Counted from the first letter of the stretch, positions 7,940 through 15,519 are shown. The stretch: 22,154 nucleotides of DNA from Chloroflexota bacterium (GCA_028875175.1 JAPPFO010000086.1:13330-35483); one strand, 5' to 3'. Numbers and translations: made by a program. The notes: generated by a model not told the origin, from the letters alone.

Positions 7940-8695
7940 GTGCAGTTCCCCAACCCCGTTCGGCAGAAGATCCAGGCCGGGCAGCCGTCCTACGGTTCGT
8001 TCCTGAACCTGGTTTCGCCCATCGCCGCCGAGGCGCTCGTCGTGGCCGGCTACGAGTGGCTGGCCGTGGACGTGGAGCACGCCCAGTGGGACATCGGCAC
8101 CACGACCGAGGCCTTCCGCGCCATCGAGTCCCGCGGCGGCATTCCCATGGCCCGCGTGGAGTCGCACGACCCGGTGGTCCTGGCCCGCACGCTGGACGCC
8201 GGCGCCATGGGCGTGATCGTTCCCCACGTCAGCACCGTCGCGCAGGCCGAGGCCATCGCCGACGCCTGCCGCTATCCGCCCATCGGCCACCGCTCCGCCG
8301 GCTCCGGCCGCGCAACCATCAACATGGCCGACCGCGACCGCATCAACGACGAACTGCTGGTCTGCCCGCAGATCGAGGACATGGAGGGCGTCAACAACAT
8401 CGAGGCCATCATGGCCGTCGACGGCATGGACGTGGCCTTCATCGGACCCAGCGACCTGGCCATCTCCATGGGTCTGAGCACATCCGAAGCGTTTGTCGAC
8501 CCCGACCACGTGGCTGCCATCGACGCGATCCTGGCTGGCGCCAAGGCCAACGGGAAGCCTGCCGGCACGCCGATTTCGGACGTGGCCAAGGCCCGCGAGC
8601 TGGTCGAGCAGGGTTTCACGCTGATCGACTTCGGCAACGACCTGCGCATGCTCAGCACCGCCGCCAGCGAAGTTCTGGCCGGCATGAAGGCCTGA
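7940..8695 (+). CDS. HpcH/HpaI family class II aldolase
   Basis: This 251-residue metal-dependent aldolase belongs to the HpcH/HpaI family, which cleaves or forms 4-hydroxy-2-oxo acids to pyruvate (or a related keto acid) and an aldehyde. Active-site residues can be placed by family comparison: His47 in DVEHAQW, Arg72 in MARVES, metal ligands Glu146 (CPQIED) and Asp172 (IGPSDLA), and the Gly-Ala-Met-Gly-Val-Ile-Val-Pro loop at 88-95. The GTG at 7940 is chosen because AGGAGA at 7926-7931 precedes it and the protein then starts in register with the family. The open frame extends upstream to 7790 without such support. The dehydrogenase gene begins 11 bases after its stop, so the two are co-transcribed. 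The precise substrate is unknown; a role in sugar-acid or aromatic catabolism is possible. Confidence 0.92.
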   Translation: MQFPNPVRQKIQAGQPSYGSFLNLVSPIAAEALVVAGYEWLAVDVEHAQWDIGTTTEAFRAIESRGGIPMARVESHDPVVLARTLDAGAMGVIVPHVSTVAQAEAIADACRYPPIGHRSAGSGRATINMADRDRINDELLVCPQIEDMEGVNNIEAIMAVDGMDVAFIGPSDLAISMGLSTSEAFVDPDHVAAIDAILAGAKANGKPAGTPISDVAKARELVEQGFTLIDFGNDLRMLSTAASEVLAGMKA

Positions 8696-8706
8696 CCCCG
8701 GCGGCC

Positions 8707-9723
8707 ATGAGCTACGTCACCAACGACAAGGTCGCCGTCATGGGCGCGGCCGGCGCCGTGGGGTCCAACATCGTCCAGTCCCTGCTGGCCACCGGCGCCG
8801 CCAACCGCATCGCCATGTTCGACCCCTACGGCCCGGGCCTGGAAGGCGCCGCGGCCGAGATCCACCATTGCGGCTTCCCGGGCGCCGAGGTCACCTGGAC
8901 TACCGACGCGGCGGAAGCGCTGACCGGCGCCGCCTATGTGCTCAGCTCCGGCGGGGCGCCGCGCCGCGAGGGCATGACCCGCGAGGACCTGCTGCGCGGC
9001 AATGCCGAAATCGCCGCCCAACTCGGCCGCGACATCGCCGCCAACGCGCCGGACGCCAAGCTGGTCGTGATCGTCTTCAACCCGGCCGACATCACTGGGC
9101 TGGTCACGCTCGTCCATTCCGGCCTGCCCGCCTCCCGCGTCAGCACCCTGGCGGGCCTGGACAGCACCCGCCTGCAGACTCGCCTGGCCGAGCACTTCGG
9201 CGTGCCCCAATCCCGGGTCACCGGCTGCCGCACCTACGGCGGCCACGGCCAGGAAATGGCGCTGTTCAAGGGCGAAACGCGCATTGACGGCGTGCTGCTG
9301 AACGACGTCATCGCGGGCGCCACGGTCAACGGCATCGGGCTCGACGCCGACGGCTGGTCGGCCATCCGCCAGGACGTGCTCGACGGTGGCTCCCGCATCA
9401 TCAAGCTGCGCGGGCGCTCGTCGTTCCAGTCGCCCGGCCACCAGACGGCCATGATGGTGCACGCCGCCGCCGGCGGTTCGACCTTCGAGTGGCCCTGCGG
9501 CGCCTACCTGACCGGCGAGCCCTACTCGCACGTGATGATGGCCATGCCGGCGCAGCTCGGGCCGGACGGCGTGAGTTGGTCTATACCGCAGGGCGACGCC
9601 GACGAGCAGGCCGAACTCGACGCCGCCTACGCCCACCTGCAGGCGCTGCGCGACGAAACCATCGCCATGGGCATCATCCCGCCCATCGACGAGTGGTCCG
9701 CCGTCAACCCGAACCTGGACTGA
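8707..9723 (+). CDS. lactate/malate dehydrogenase family protein
   Basis: This 338-residue NAD-dependent 2-hydroxyacid dehydrogenase of the LDH/MDH superfamily has the dinucleotide loop GAAGAVG (13-19) with Asp39 at the end of the second strand, favouring NAD over NADP. The substrate loop GAPRREGMTRED (83-94) carries two arginines, as malate dehydrogenases do. Also present are Asn125 in FNPAD, the LDSTR motif (151-155) with catalytic Asp152, and catalytic His180 in GGHGQE. An MDH-type reaction (oxaloacetate to malate) is the simplest reading, but the sequence looks divergent and the pairing with an aldolase suggests another 2-oxo acid could be the substrate. The ATG at 8707 lies 11 bases after the aldolase stop, with no strong Shine-Dalgarno, consistent with coupled translation. 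It converges on the selenoperoxiredoxin gene with only 6 bases between the two stop codons. Confidence 0.9.
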   Translation: MSYVTNDKVAVMGAAGAVGSNIVQSLLATGAANRIAMFDPYGPGLEGAAAEIHHCGFPGAEVTWTTDAAEALTGAAYVLSSGGAPRREGMTREDLLRGNAEIAAQLGRDIAANAPDAKLVVIVFNPADITGLVTLVHSGLPASRVSTLAGLDSTRLQTRLAEHFGVPQSRVTGCRTYGGHGQEMALFKGETRIDGVLLNDVIAGATVNGIGLDADGWSAIRQDVLDGGSRIIKLRGRSSFQSPGHQTAMMVHAAAGGSTFEWPCGAYLTGEPYSHVMMAMPAQLGPDGVSWSIPQGDADEQAELDAAYAHLQALRDETIAMGIIPPIDEWSAVNPNLD

Positions 9724-9729
9724 GTCCGG

Positions 9730-10188
9730 CTAGCTGAGGATCCGCAGCACCTCTTCGGGCATCAGCCGCCCGACGTTGGTGGCGCTGTACACCGCATGTT
9801 CCACGCGGCGGTCGGCATCCAGTACGAAGGCGCTGGCCTGGTGCGACTGCCGGTCCTCGTTCCGGTACGCCCCCAGCGCGTCCACCGAGTCCGGGTAGGC
9901 CAGGTCGCCCACCAGCGGCACGTCCACCTGCAAACGCTCGCGCGTTGCCGCGGCGTCGGCTGCCGAGTCGACCGACAGGCCCACCACCTGCACGCCCAGC
10001 GCGGCAAAGGCGTCCAGCACGTAGCTATAGGCGACCAACTGTCGCCGGCAATGCGATCACCAGTGACCGCGGTAGAACAGCAGCACCGCCGGCCCGGCGT
10101 CCAGGTCGTTCGGAATGCTGGCCGGTCGGCCGTCGTCCCAGCGCCCCGTCAGGTCGGGAAATCGGTCGCCCACGTTCAGTCGCGTCAT
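9730..10188 (-). CDS. selenocysteine-containing peroxiredoxin (in-frame UGA at the catalytic position)
   Basis: Read through one TGA (10059-10057), this frame gives a 152-residue AhpC/TSA-family peroxiredoxin. Before the TGA: MTRLNVGDRFPDL, then LLFYRGHW. After it: SHCRRQLVAYSYVLDAF, VVGLSVDS and an intact C-terminal half ending LMPEEVLRILS. In relatives the FYRGxW strand is followed directly by the peroxidatic Cys of a CxxC motif, so the UGA replaces exactly that residue (Sec44, with Cys47 kept as UxxC). A perfect hairpin starts 10 bases after the UGA (see the SECIS entry). The start ATG 10188 has GGAGAGG nine bases upstream; an ATG at 10197 is too close to it. It would reduce peroxides using thiol reductants, possibly the divergent glutaredoxin. 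The alternative is a gene killed by a TGC-to-TGA change, but the frame is otherwise undamaged. It would be mis-annotated as two fragments. Confidence 0.85.
10030..10059 (-). promoter_or_regulatory. candidate bacterial SECIS element with its UGA codon
   Basis: On the minus strand the UGA (10059-10057) is followed by 10 bases, then GGCGAC (10046-10041), a loop AGTTG (10040-10036) and GTCGCC (10035-10030): a perfect 6-bp stem with a 5-base loop, 17 bases in all. Bacterial SECIS elements lie just downstream of the UGA inside the coding region and need a G in the first two loop positions. Here the second loop base is G, followed by U, 17 bases after the UGA. The loop uses the Leu codon TTG, unusual in this CTG/CTC-rich DNA, which suggests selection on RNA structure. 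SelB binding is inferred. Confidence 0.75.
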
Positions 10189-10271
10189 GCCGGTCATCCT
10201 CTCCAGCGCGGCACCCGAAGGGTGGCGGCTCGCGAATCGCAGGTCAACTCCGGTCCGCGTGGACGGCAACT

Positions 10272-10308
10272 CTTCCCGCCGCCGCTCAGGTCTGCCAGAA
10301 TCGGGAAG
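10272..10308. repeat. inverted repeat in the divergent peroxiredoxin-glutaredoxin region
   Basis: CTTCCCG (10272-10278) and CGGGAAG (10302-10308) are a perfect 7-bp inverted repeat separated by 23 bases, about 30 bases upstream of the glutaredoxin start and 84 upstream of the peroxiredoxin start. It could be a shared operator or half of a leader hairpin. The 149-base divergent region otherwise shows no clear promoter. Confidence 0.3.
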
Positions 10309-10337
10309 CCCGCTTCTCCCTTGCGTGAGTGAATCCC

Positions 10338-10682
10338 ATGACAACTGAACAGCCCGCCATCACCGCTTACCTGAAGCCCGTCTGCGGCTGGAGCGCCGGC
10401 GTGCGCGCCGTGATGGACAAGTACAGCCTGGACTACGAGGACAAGGACATCATCAACAACGCGGCCAACTACTACGAGATGGTCGCCAGGAGCGGCCAGC
10501 CGCTCTCACCCTGCGTGGTCGTGGACGGCCGCATGCTGGCCGACGTCAGCGGCGAGGAAGTGGAAGCCTGGCTGGCCGACAAGGGCTACATCCAGCAAAA
10601 CAACCTCCCCACCCCCGTCCCCATCGACCGCGCCTGCCCCGACGAACTCCACGCGGCCGCCAGCGTCACCTTCGAGGAATAG
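10338..10682 (+). CDS. glutaredoxin-like protein with single-cysteine CGWS site
   Basis: This 114-residue thioredoxin-fold protein has the active site VCGWS with Cys16, close to the CGFS motif of monothiol glutaredoxins. The fold continues with the DKYSLDYEDKDI strand and the cis-proline region LSPCVVVDG (Pro58), then GEEVEAWL; it ends with a short acidic tail. CGFS glutaredoxins bind Fe-S clusters and glutathione, whereas related one-cysteine proteins reduce protein thiols, so either role is possible. ATG 10338 is chosen; a GTG three codons earlier (10329) is also in frame, and neither has a strong Shine-Dalgarno. Its divergent neighbour is the UGA-containing peroxiredoxin, which would need a thiol reductant to complete its cycle, so a functional link is plausible. 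It has a second cysteine next to the cis-proline (Cys59) and one near the C-terminus. Confidence 0.82.
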   Translation: MTTEQPAITAYLKPVCGWSAGVRAVMDKYSLDYEDKDIINNAANYYEMVARSGQPLSPCVVVDGRMLADVSGEEVEAWLADKGYIQQNNLPTPVPIDRACPDELHAAASVTFEE

Positions 10683-10691
10683 GCGCTAGCG

Positions 10692-10737
10692 ACCCGGCAG
10701 GAGCTGACGGGCTCGGCGCCACGCTCGGCTGCCGGGT
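10692..10737. terminator. long stem-loop between glutaredoxin and pheT
   Basis: ACCCGGCAG (10692-10700) pairs perfectly with CTGCCGGGT (10729-10737), nine base pairs, enclosing 28 bases that hold a smaller GAGC/GCTC stem. It begins 9 bases after the glutaredoxin stop codon. It lacks a T tract but is well placed to end the gene on the plus strand. Confidence 0.5.
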
Positions 10738-10783
10738 GACTGTCGCATCAGGCCGATCTCAGGGCGTGGTTTGCCCGACTCTC

Positions 10784-10798
10784 AACGAGGGCCTCGTT
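10784..10798. terminator. palindrome at the end of pheT
   Basis: AACGAGG and CCTCGTT flank a single base, a perfect 7-bp inverted repeat that overlaps the pheT stop codon by one base. No T run follows on the minus strand, so its terminator role is uncertain; it may limit 3' decay. Confidence 0.35.
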
Positions 10799-13320
10799 TA
10801 GCCGCGGAGCTCGGCCCCTAACCGGTGCTGCAACGCGCGCACCACGCGGTTGTGTGCCCGGTCGGCCTGCTTGTCGGTCAGGGTCCGGTCTGGCGCGGCG
10901 TAGCTGAGGGCGTAGGCGAGGCTGCGTTTGCCGGCGGGGATTTGTTGACCGCGGTACTCGTCGAAGAGGCGGGCTGACTGGAGGAGCGGGCGGCCGGCGC
11001 GCTGGATGATGTCCTGCACCTCGGCCTGCGTCACCTCGGCGTCGACGACGATCGCCAGGTCGCGCAGGGCCGAAGGGTATTCCGACCAGGCGCTGAACGA
11101 TGGCGCGCCGGCTGAGGCTGCTCGTACGGCCGGCATGTCCACCAATAGCGCCCAGGCGCGCTCGTCCAGGTCGAAAGCCGCTGCGACCTCAGCGTCCACC
11201 TCGCCGTAGGCGGCCAGCAGGTGGCCCTTGTAGGTGACGGCAGCCGCGGCTCCAGCGGCGAAGGTTGGATGCTGGAGGTCGTCGTGGCTGGCCTGGTCGG
11301 TCGGTACGCCGGAGCGGGCCACCAGTTCGTCCACCACGCCCCGCACGAACGGCAGTTCAACGGTGCCGGTTTCGTTCCAGCGGTCCGCGCTCACGCGTTC
11401 GCCGATCACTGCCGTCAGGAAGTTCGGTTCTTCCGGCAGGTCGCCGTCGCGCGCCAGGAACGCGGGCTGATAGTCGAAGAGCAGCAGGTCGCGGTCGGCG
11501 TGGCGTCGGTTGGCGCGCAGGGTTTCCAGCATCGTGCCCAGGCCGGTCAGCCGCAGCGCGTTCTCTTCCATGGAGAGCGGGTTGCGCAGGCGCAGCGGCT
11601 CGCGGTCCAGGGGCAGCAGCCGGTCGGTCAGGGAGCGTCCGGCGTCGTTCATGGCCGTCTCGCGCACCTCGGCCCATGCGTCGGCATCGCCCAGCGGCGC
11701 GTCCGGAGGTGCGTCCAGCAGATCCGGCGGCACCAGCCGCGCCATCCGCGCCTCGCTGGTCAGCGCGTAGGTCACGCACTCGGCAAATCCCAGGCCCGCC
11801 ATCACGTCCCGGACCTCGTCGTCGCGTTCATCGATCTCGCCGGGCGCCAGGTCCATTACCTGGCCGGTCGGAAGCGTGTCGGGGATGCGTTCGTATCCGA
11901 CCAGGCGCGCCACTTCCTCAATGACGTCCGCCGGCGCGGTGACGTCGCGTCGCCAGAACGGCGGCGTCACGCGCAACTCGTCGCCGTCTTCTTCCAGCCC
12001 AAACTCCAGCGCGCTCAGCGCCTGCCGGACTTCGCTGCGGTCGTAGGCCACGCCCATCAGCCGCTCGATGCGATCGAATGCCAGCGATACCGGCTCCGGG
12101 TCCGAGGGAGCCGGATAGGCGTCGGCGGTCAGGAACTCGCCCCGGCCGGCCCCGATCTCCTCGATCACCTGCACGCAGCGCCGCAGCGCCAGTACCGTGA
12201 GTTCCGGGGGCAGGCCCTTCTCGAAGCGCCGCGACGCCTCGCTGCGCAGGTTCAGGCGATGCGCCGTACGGCGGATGCTGATCGGGTCGAACGTGGCCGA
12301 CTCCAGCAGCACCGTCGAGGTCGCGTCGGTGACCTCGGTATCCAGGCCGCCCATCACGCCCGCCAGGGCCACCGGCCCCTCGGCGTCCACGATGCATAGG
12401 GTCTCCGGGGTCAACTCGCGGTCCTGCCCATCCAGCGTCACCAGCCGCTCGCCCGGCCGCGCCGTGCGAACGCCGATATAGCCGCCCCGCACCGTCTCGC
12501 AGTCGAAGGCGTGCAGCGGCTGGCCCAGTTCCAGCATCACGTAGTTCGTGGCGTCCACGATCGTGCTGATCGGTCGCACGCCGGCTTGCTCCAGCCGGTC
12601 ACGGATCCGGGCCGGCGACTCGCCTACCTTCACGTCGTGGACCAGGGCGGCCGAATACCGCGCGCAGAGCGCCGCGTCGTCGATTCCGAGCACGACGGAC
12701 TCGCTCGCCCCATCCTCGTTCGGACGAGCCTCAGGGATCGGCGAGCGAACCTCGGTTCCATACAGCGCCGCCGCTTCCCGGGCGATACCCAGCACCGACA
12801 GCGCGTCCGGGCGGTTGGCCTTGAGTTCGAACTCAACCACCTCGCCGCCCAGCGCCTCCGCCAGCGGCTGCCCTAGCGGGGCGTCGGGGTCCAGCACCAG
12901 GATGCCCTCGTGGTCGTCGCTGATGCCGAGCTCTTTGGTCGAGCACAACATGCCGCGGGAGACCACGCCCCGGATCCGCGTCGGCTTCAATTCCTTTAAC
13001 ACGGGCTCGTCGGCGTAGGGATCCCACAGGCGCGCACCGGCGGGCGCGAAAGCGATCCGGTCTCCGACCTCGAAGTTCCAGGCCCCGCAGACCACCTGGA
13101 TCTCCTCGCTGCCCGTGTTCACGGTCGGCAGGTTTAGTCGGTCGGCGTTCGGGTGGGGGTCGATGCGCGCGACCTCGCCCACCACAATGCGGTCCCAGTG
13201 CTCACCGGCGCGGTGGATGGCGCCGACCTCGAAGCCCGCGTTGGTCAGGCGGGTGGCCACGTCGTCGACCGACGCCTCGATCCCCGTCAGTTCACGCAAC
13301 CACTCGAAGGGAACCCGCAT
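10798..13320 (-). CDS. pheT: phenylalanine-tRNA ligase beta subunit
   Basis: This 840-residue beta chain of the (alpha-beta)2 phenylalanyl-tRNA synthetase attaches phenylalanine to tRNA-Phe in the cytoplasm. Full bacterial length and domain order are visible: N-terminal MRVPFEWLRELTG, the EMAP/OB-type tRNA-binding domain (about 40-150, with VVGEVARIDPHPNADRL), the B3/B4 editing domain, the B5 domain and catalytic-like core, then the C-terminal ferredoxin-fold anticodon-binding domain from about residue 745 (SEYPSALRDLAIVVD, LFDEYRG, KRSLAYALSY, DRTLTDKQAD). The ATG at 13320 lies three bases after the pheS stop codon, so the two subunits are made from one mRNA by coupled translation. It is the last gene of the minus-strand translation block. 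Confidence 0.97.
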   Translation of the reverse strand: MRVPFEWLRELTGIEASVDDVATRLTNAGFEVGAIHRAGEHWDRIVVGEVARIDPHPNADRLNLPTVNTGSEEIQVVCGAWNFEVGDRIAFAPAGARLWDPYADEPVLKELKPTRIRGVVSRGMLCSTKELGISDDHEGILVLDPDAPLGQPLAEALGGEVVEFELKANRPDALSVLGIAREAAALYGTEVRSPIPEARPNEDGASESVVLGIDDAALCARYSAALVHDVKVGESPARIRDRLEQAGVRPISTIVDATNYVMLELGQPLHAFDCETVRGGYIGVRTARPGERLVTLDGQDRELTPETLCIVDAEGPVALAGVMGGLDTEVTDATSTVLLESATFDPISIRRTAHRLNLRSEASRRFEKGLPPELTVLALRRCVQVIEEIGAGRGEFLTADAYPAPSDPEPVSLAFDRIERLMGVAYDRSEVRQALSALEFGLEEDGDELRVTPPFWRRDVTAPADVIEEVARLVGYERIPDTLPTGQVMDLAPGEIDERDDEVRDVMAGLGFAECVTYALTSEARMARLVPPDLLDAPPDAPLGDADAWAEVRETAMNDAGRSLTDRLLPLDREPLRLRNPLSMEENALRLTGLGTMLETLRANRRHADRDLLLFDYQPAFLARDGDLPEEPNFLTAVIGERVSADRWNETGTVELPFVRGVVDELVARSGVPTDQASHDDLQHPTFAAGAAAAVTYKGHLLAAYGEVDAEVAAAFDLDERAWALLVDMPAVRAASAGAPSFSAWSEYPSALRDLAIVVDAEVTQAEVQDIIQRAGRPLLQSARLFDEYRGQQIPAGKRSLAYALSYAAPDRTLTDKQADRAHNRVVRALQHRLGAELRG

Positions 13321-13323
13321 GGC

Positions 13324-14346
13324 TCAGCGCAACTGCCGCAGGAACCGCAGGTCGTTGCGGTAGAAGGACCGGATGTCGGTCACGCCGTACTTGAGCATCG
13401 CAATCCGCTCCACGCCCATGCCGAAGGCGAACCCCTGGTACACGTCCGGGTCGTAGCCCACGTCGGCCAGCACCTTCGGATGCACCATCCCCGAACCTAG
13501 GATTTCGATCCAGCCGGTCCCGCCGCAGACCGGGCAGCCGTCGCCGTCGCAGGCGTGGCAGGACATTTCGGCCTCGGCGCTGGGCTCGGTGAACGGGAAG
13601 TAGCTGGCCCGAATCCGCAGCTCGCGGTCAGGGCCGAACATGGCCCGCACGAAGTAGGTCAGCGTCCCGCGCAGGTCGGCCATGGTGATGTGCTTGTCGA
13701 TGGCCAGGCCTTCCACCTGCATGAATTCGGCCTCGTGCGAGGCGTCGCGGTCCTCGTAGCGGTAGACCTTGCCCGGCACGATCACCCGAACCGGCGGCTG
13801 GATCTGTTCCATCACCCGCGCTTGCACCGGTGACGTGTGCGTTCGCAGCAGTAGTTCTCCCGGCCGGGCTTTGTCGTGGATGTGGAACGTGTCCCACATG
13901 TCCCGCGCCGGGTGGTCCGCCGGGATGTTCAGCAACTCGAAGTTATAGCGGTCCCACTCCACCTCGGGGCCGCTGACGGCCCGAAAGCCCAGCGGCGCCA
14001 GCACGCGGCGGATCTCGCGCAGCGTTCGCGTCAGCGGGTGCAGGCTGCCCAGGCGCACCGGATAACCGGGCATGGTCACGTCCGCCTGCGCGCCGTCGGC
14101 GCCGCGGCGCAGTTCCGATTGGCGGGTCTCGAAGGCCTCTTCCAGTTCCCGTCGCGCGGCATTGGCCGCCTGTCCGGCGGCGCGCCGCTCCTCGCGCGGC
14201 AGGCTGCCGACCGAACGCAGCAGGCCGGTGACTTCGCTGCGGCGGCCCAGGTGCGTCACCCGCCACTGCTCCATCGCGCCGTCGTCCGCGGCGGCGGCCA
14301 GCTCCGTGCGCGCGGCGCTCAGCAGGGCGTCAAGTCGCTCTTGCAC
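13324..14346 (-). CDS. pheS: phenylalanine-tRNA ligase alpha subunit
   Basis: This 340-residue catalytic alpha chain of phenylalanyl-tRNA synthetase has an N-terminal coiled-coil arm (about 1-80) that contacts tRNA, followed by the class II catalytic core. Landmarks are PEVEWDRYNFELLNIPADHPARD (127-149), the THTSPVQ segment (169-175), motif 2 VYRYEDRDASHEAEF (194-208) and motif 3 AFGMGVERIAMLKYG (307-321). A four-cysteine knuckle, Cys263, 266, 271 and 274 (C-x2-C-x4-C-x2-C), lies just before the GSGMVHP loop and probably holds zinc, as in many PheS proteins. The start is a GTG at 14346, in register with the family; the methyltransferase stop codon is 6 bases downstream on the plus-strand map at 14353. 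Confidence 0.97.
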   Translation of the reverse strand: MQERLDALLSAARTELAAAADDGAMEQWRVTHLGRRSEVTGLLRSVGSLPREERRAAGQAANAARRELEEAFETRQSELRRGADGAQADVTMPGYPVRLGSLHPLTRTLREIRRVLAPLGFRAVSGPEVEWDRYNFELLNIPADHPARDMWDTFHIHDKARPGELLLRTHTSPVQARVMEQIQPPVRVIVPGKVYRYEDRDASHEAEFMQVEGLAIDKHITMADLRGTLTYFVRAMFGPDRELRIRASYFPFTEPSAEAEMSCHACDGDGCPVCGGTGWIEILGSGMVHPKVLADVGYDPDVYQGFAFGMGVERIAMLKYGVTDIRSFYRNDLRFLRQLR

Positions 14347-14352
14347 CGTTGG

Positions 14353-15132
14353 TTAGCTTTGGGGGATTGCCGCGCGCTGCCGCGCGGCCTCGAACAGGAT
14401 AACGGCGGCCGCCGCTCCCGCGTTCAGCGATTCCACGCCGCCAAGCATCGGAACGCCCACCGTTCCCCGGCAGGCGTCGCGCCAGTCGTGGGACACACCT
14501 CGTGTTTCAGCACCAACCACCAGCCCGCGGGGCCCTGTCCAGTCAGCGTCGTGATAGGCCCTTGCGGCATTGGCCGCTGCGGCGAAGAAATCGAGACCCT
14601 CCGCCAGGGGTTGCAGATCGTCCGGCGTGGCCGCGTCCCGAATCGGGACCCTGAAATGCGCGCCTACCCCGGCTCGCAGCGCCTTCGGTCCAAAGGGATC
14701 GGCGCTGCCCGGCGTCCGTACCACCAGCGTCGCCCCGGCCGCCGCCCCCGACCTGACCAGCGTCCCGACGTTTCCCGGGTCCTGCACCCCGTCGATCACC
14801 AGGATCAGGGGAACACCGTCCAACGCGGCGACCTGTGGACGCTTTCCGATCGCCACGATGGCCTGCCGCGAGGCGCTGTCCGCGGCCGCCGCCAGCACGT
14901 GGGGCGCAGCCGTCAGCACCAGCGCCCCGGCCACTGCCGCCGCGTCGGCTGCCCGCTTGACGTCGGGCTTGGGGTAGTCCGCTACCAGGACAGTTTGGAG
15001 AACACCGGCCTGTGCGGCTTCCAGCACCAGCCGCGGACCTTCCAGCAGGATCAGCCCGTCGCGCTGTCGAACCGAGGCGCGATGCAAGCGACGCGCCAGC
15101 GCCACCTGCGGATTGCGAACGCTGGTAATCAC
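14353..15132 (-). CDS. TrmH/SpoU-family RNA 2'-O-methyltransferase
   Basis: This 259-residue SPOUT methyltransferase transfers methyl from SAM to a ribose 2'-hydroxyl in rRNA or tRNA. It has the N-terminal substrate-binding domain typical of the RlmB/TsnR group (ITSVRNPQV, LLEGPRLVLEA) and the three knot motifs: motif 1 DGVQDPGNVGTLVRSGAAAG (114-133, with Asn121 and Arg127), motif 2 VVGAETRG (205-212) and motif 3 VPMLGGVESLNAGAAAAV (227-244). Such genes often precede pheST in bacteria, and here it sits between rplT and pheS, suggesting a 23S rRNA target. The GTG at 15132 is the family-consistent start; the family usually begins MITS. Confidence 0.92.
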   Translation of the reverse strand: MITSVRNPQVALARRLHRASVRQRDGLILLEGPRLVLEAAQAGVLQTVLVADYPKPDVKRAADAAAVAGALVLTAAPHVLAAAADSASRQAIVAIGKRPQVAALDGVPLILVIDGVQDPGNVGTLVRSGAAAGATLVVRTPGSADPFGPKALRAGVGAHFRVPIRDAATPDDLQPLAEGLDFFAAAANAARAYHDADWTGPRGLVVGAETRGVSHDWRDACRGTVGVPMLGGVESLNAGAAAAVILFEAARQRAAIPQS

Positions 15133-15165
15133 GGCGGAACCGCGCCCGCGCGGGAACTCGGCGGG

Positions 15166-15519
15166 CTAGGCCGCGGCTCGAGCGGTGTCGGCGAGAGCTT
15201 CGAAGGCCGCCGGTTCGTTGGCCGCCAGGTCAGCCAGCGCCTTGCGGTCCAGCGTGACGTTGGCTTCCTGCAGACCGCGCATGAACGTGCTGTAGGTCAA
15301 CCCGTGCAGGCGGGCGCCGGCGTTGATGCGCATGATCCACAGGCGCCGCATCTGCCGCTTTCGAGCTCGCCGGTCGCGGTAGGCGTACTGGCGCGCGTGC
15401 ATGAGTTCCTCATGCGCCGCCCGGTAGTGACGGCTGCGCGCGCCGCGATGGCCGCGTACGGCCTTCAGGACCTTCTTGTGACGGCGGCGCTTGGTTACGC
15501 CGCGCTTGACGCGAGCCAT
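15166..15519 (-). CDS. rplT: 50S ribosomal protein L20
   Basis: This 117-residue large-subunit ribosomal protein is needed early in 23S rRNA assembly. It is unmistakable: MARVKRGVTKRRRHKK at the start, then RRARKRQMRRLWIMRIN and the ARLHGLTYSTFMRGL block, with normal length for the family. The basic N-terminal extension binds rRNA; in several bacteria the C-terminal domain also represses the infC-rpmI-rplT mRNA. It lies nine bases after rpmI on the minus strand and 33 bases before the methyltransferase gene, in one operon. The last residues (LADTARAAA) are a plain Ala-rich tail. Confidence 0.98.
   Translation of the reverse strand: MARVKRGVTKRRRHKKVLKAVRGHRGARSRHYRAAHEELMHARQYAYRDRRARKRQMRRLWIMRINAGARLHGLTYSTFMRGLQEANVTLDRKALADLAANEPAAFEALADTARAAA

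Noticed and set aside
8272..9636. A 454-codon antisense frame over the aldolase and dehydrogenase genes.
   Set aside because: It mirrors high-GC third positions of two clearly recognised genes and has no domain of its own.
9730..10188. Treating the UGA peroxiredoxin as a simple frameshift or two separate genes.
   Set aside because: Both halves are in the same frame, so no frameshift is needed; the downstream part starts only at a TTG inside the fold and would lack the active site.
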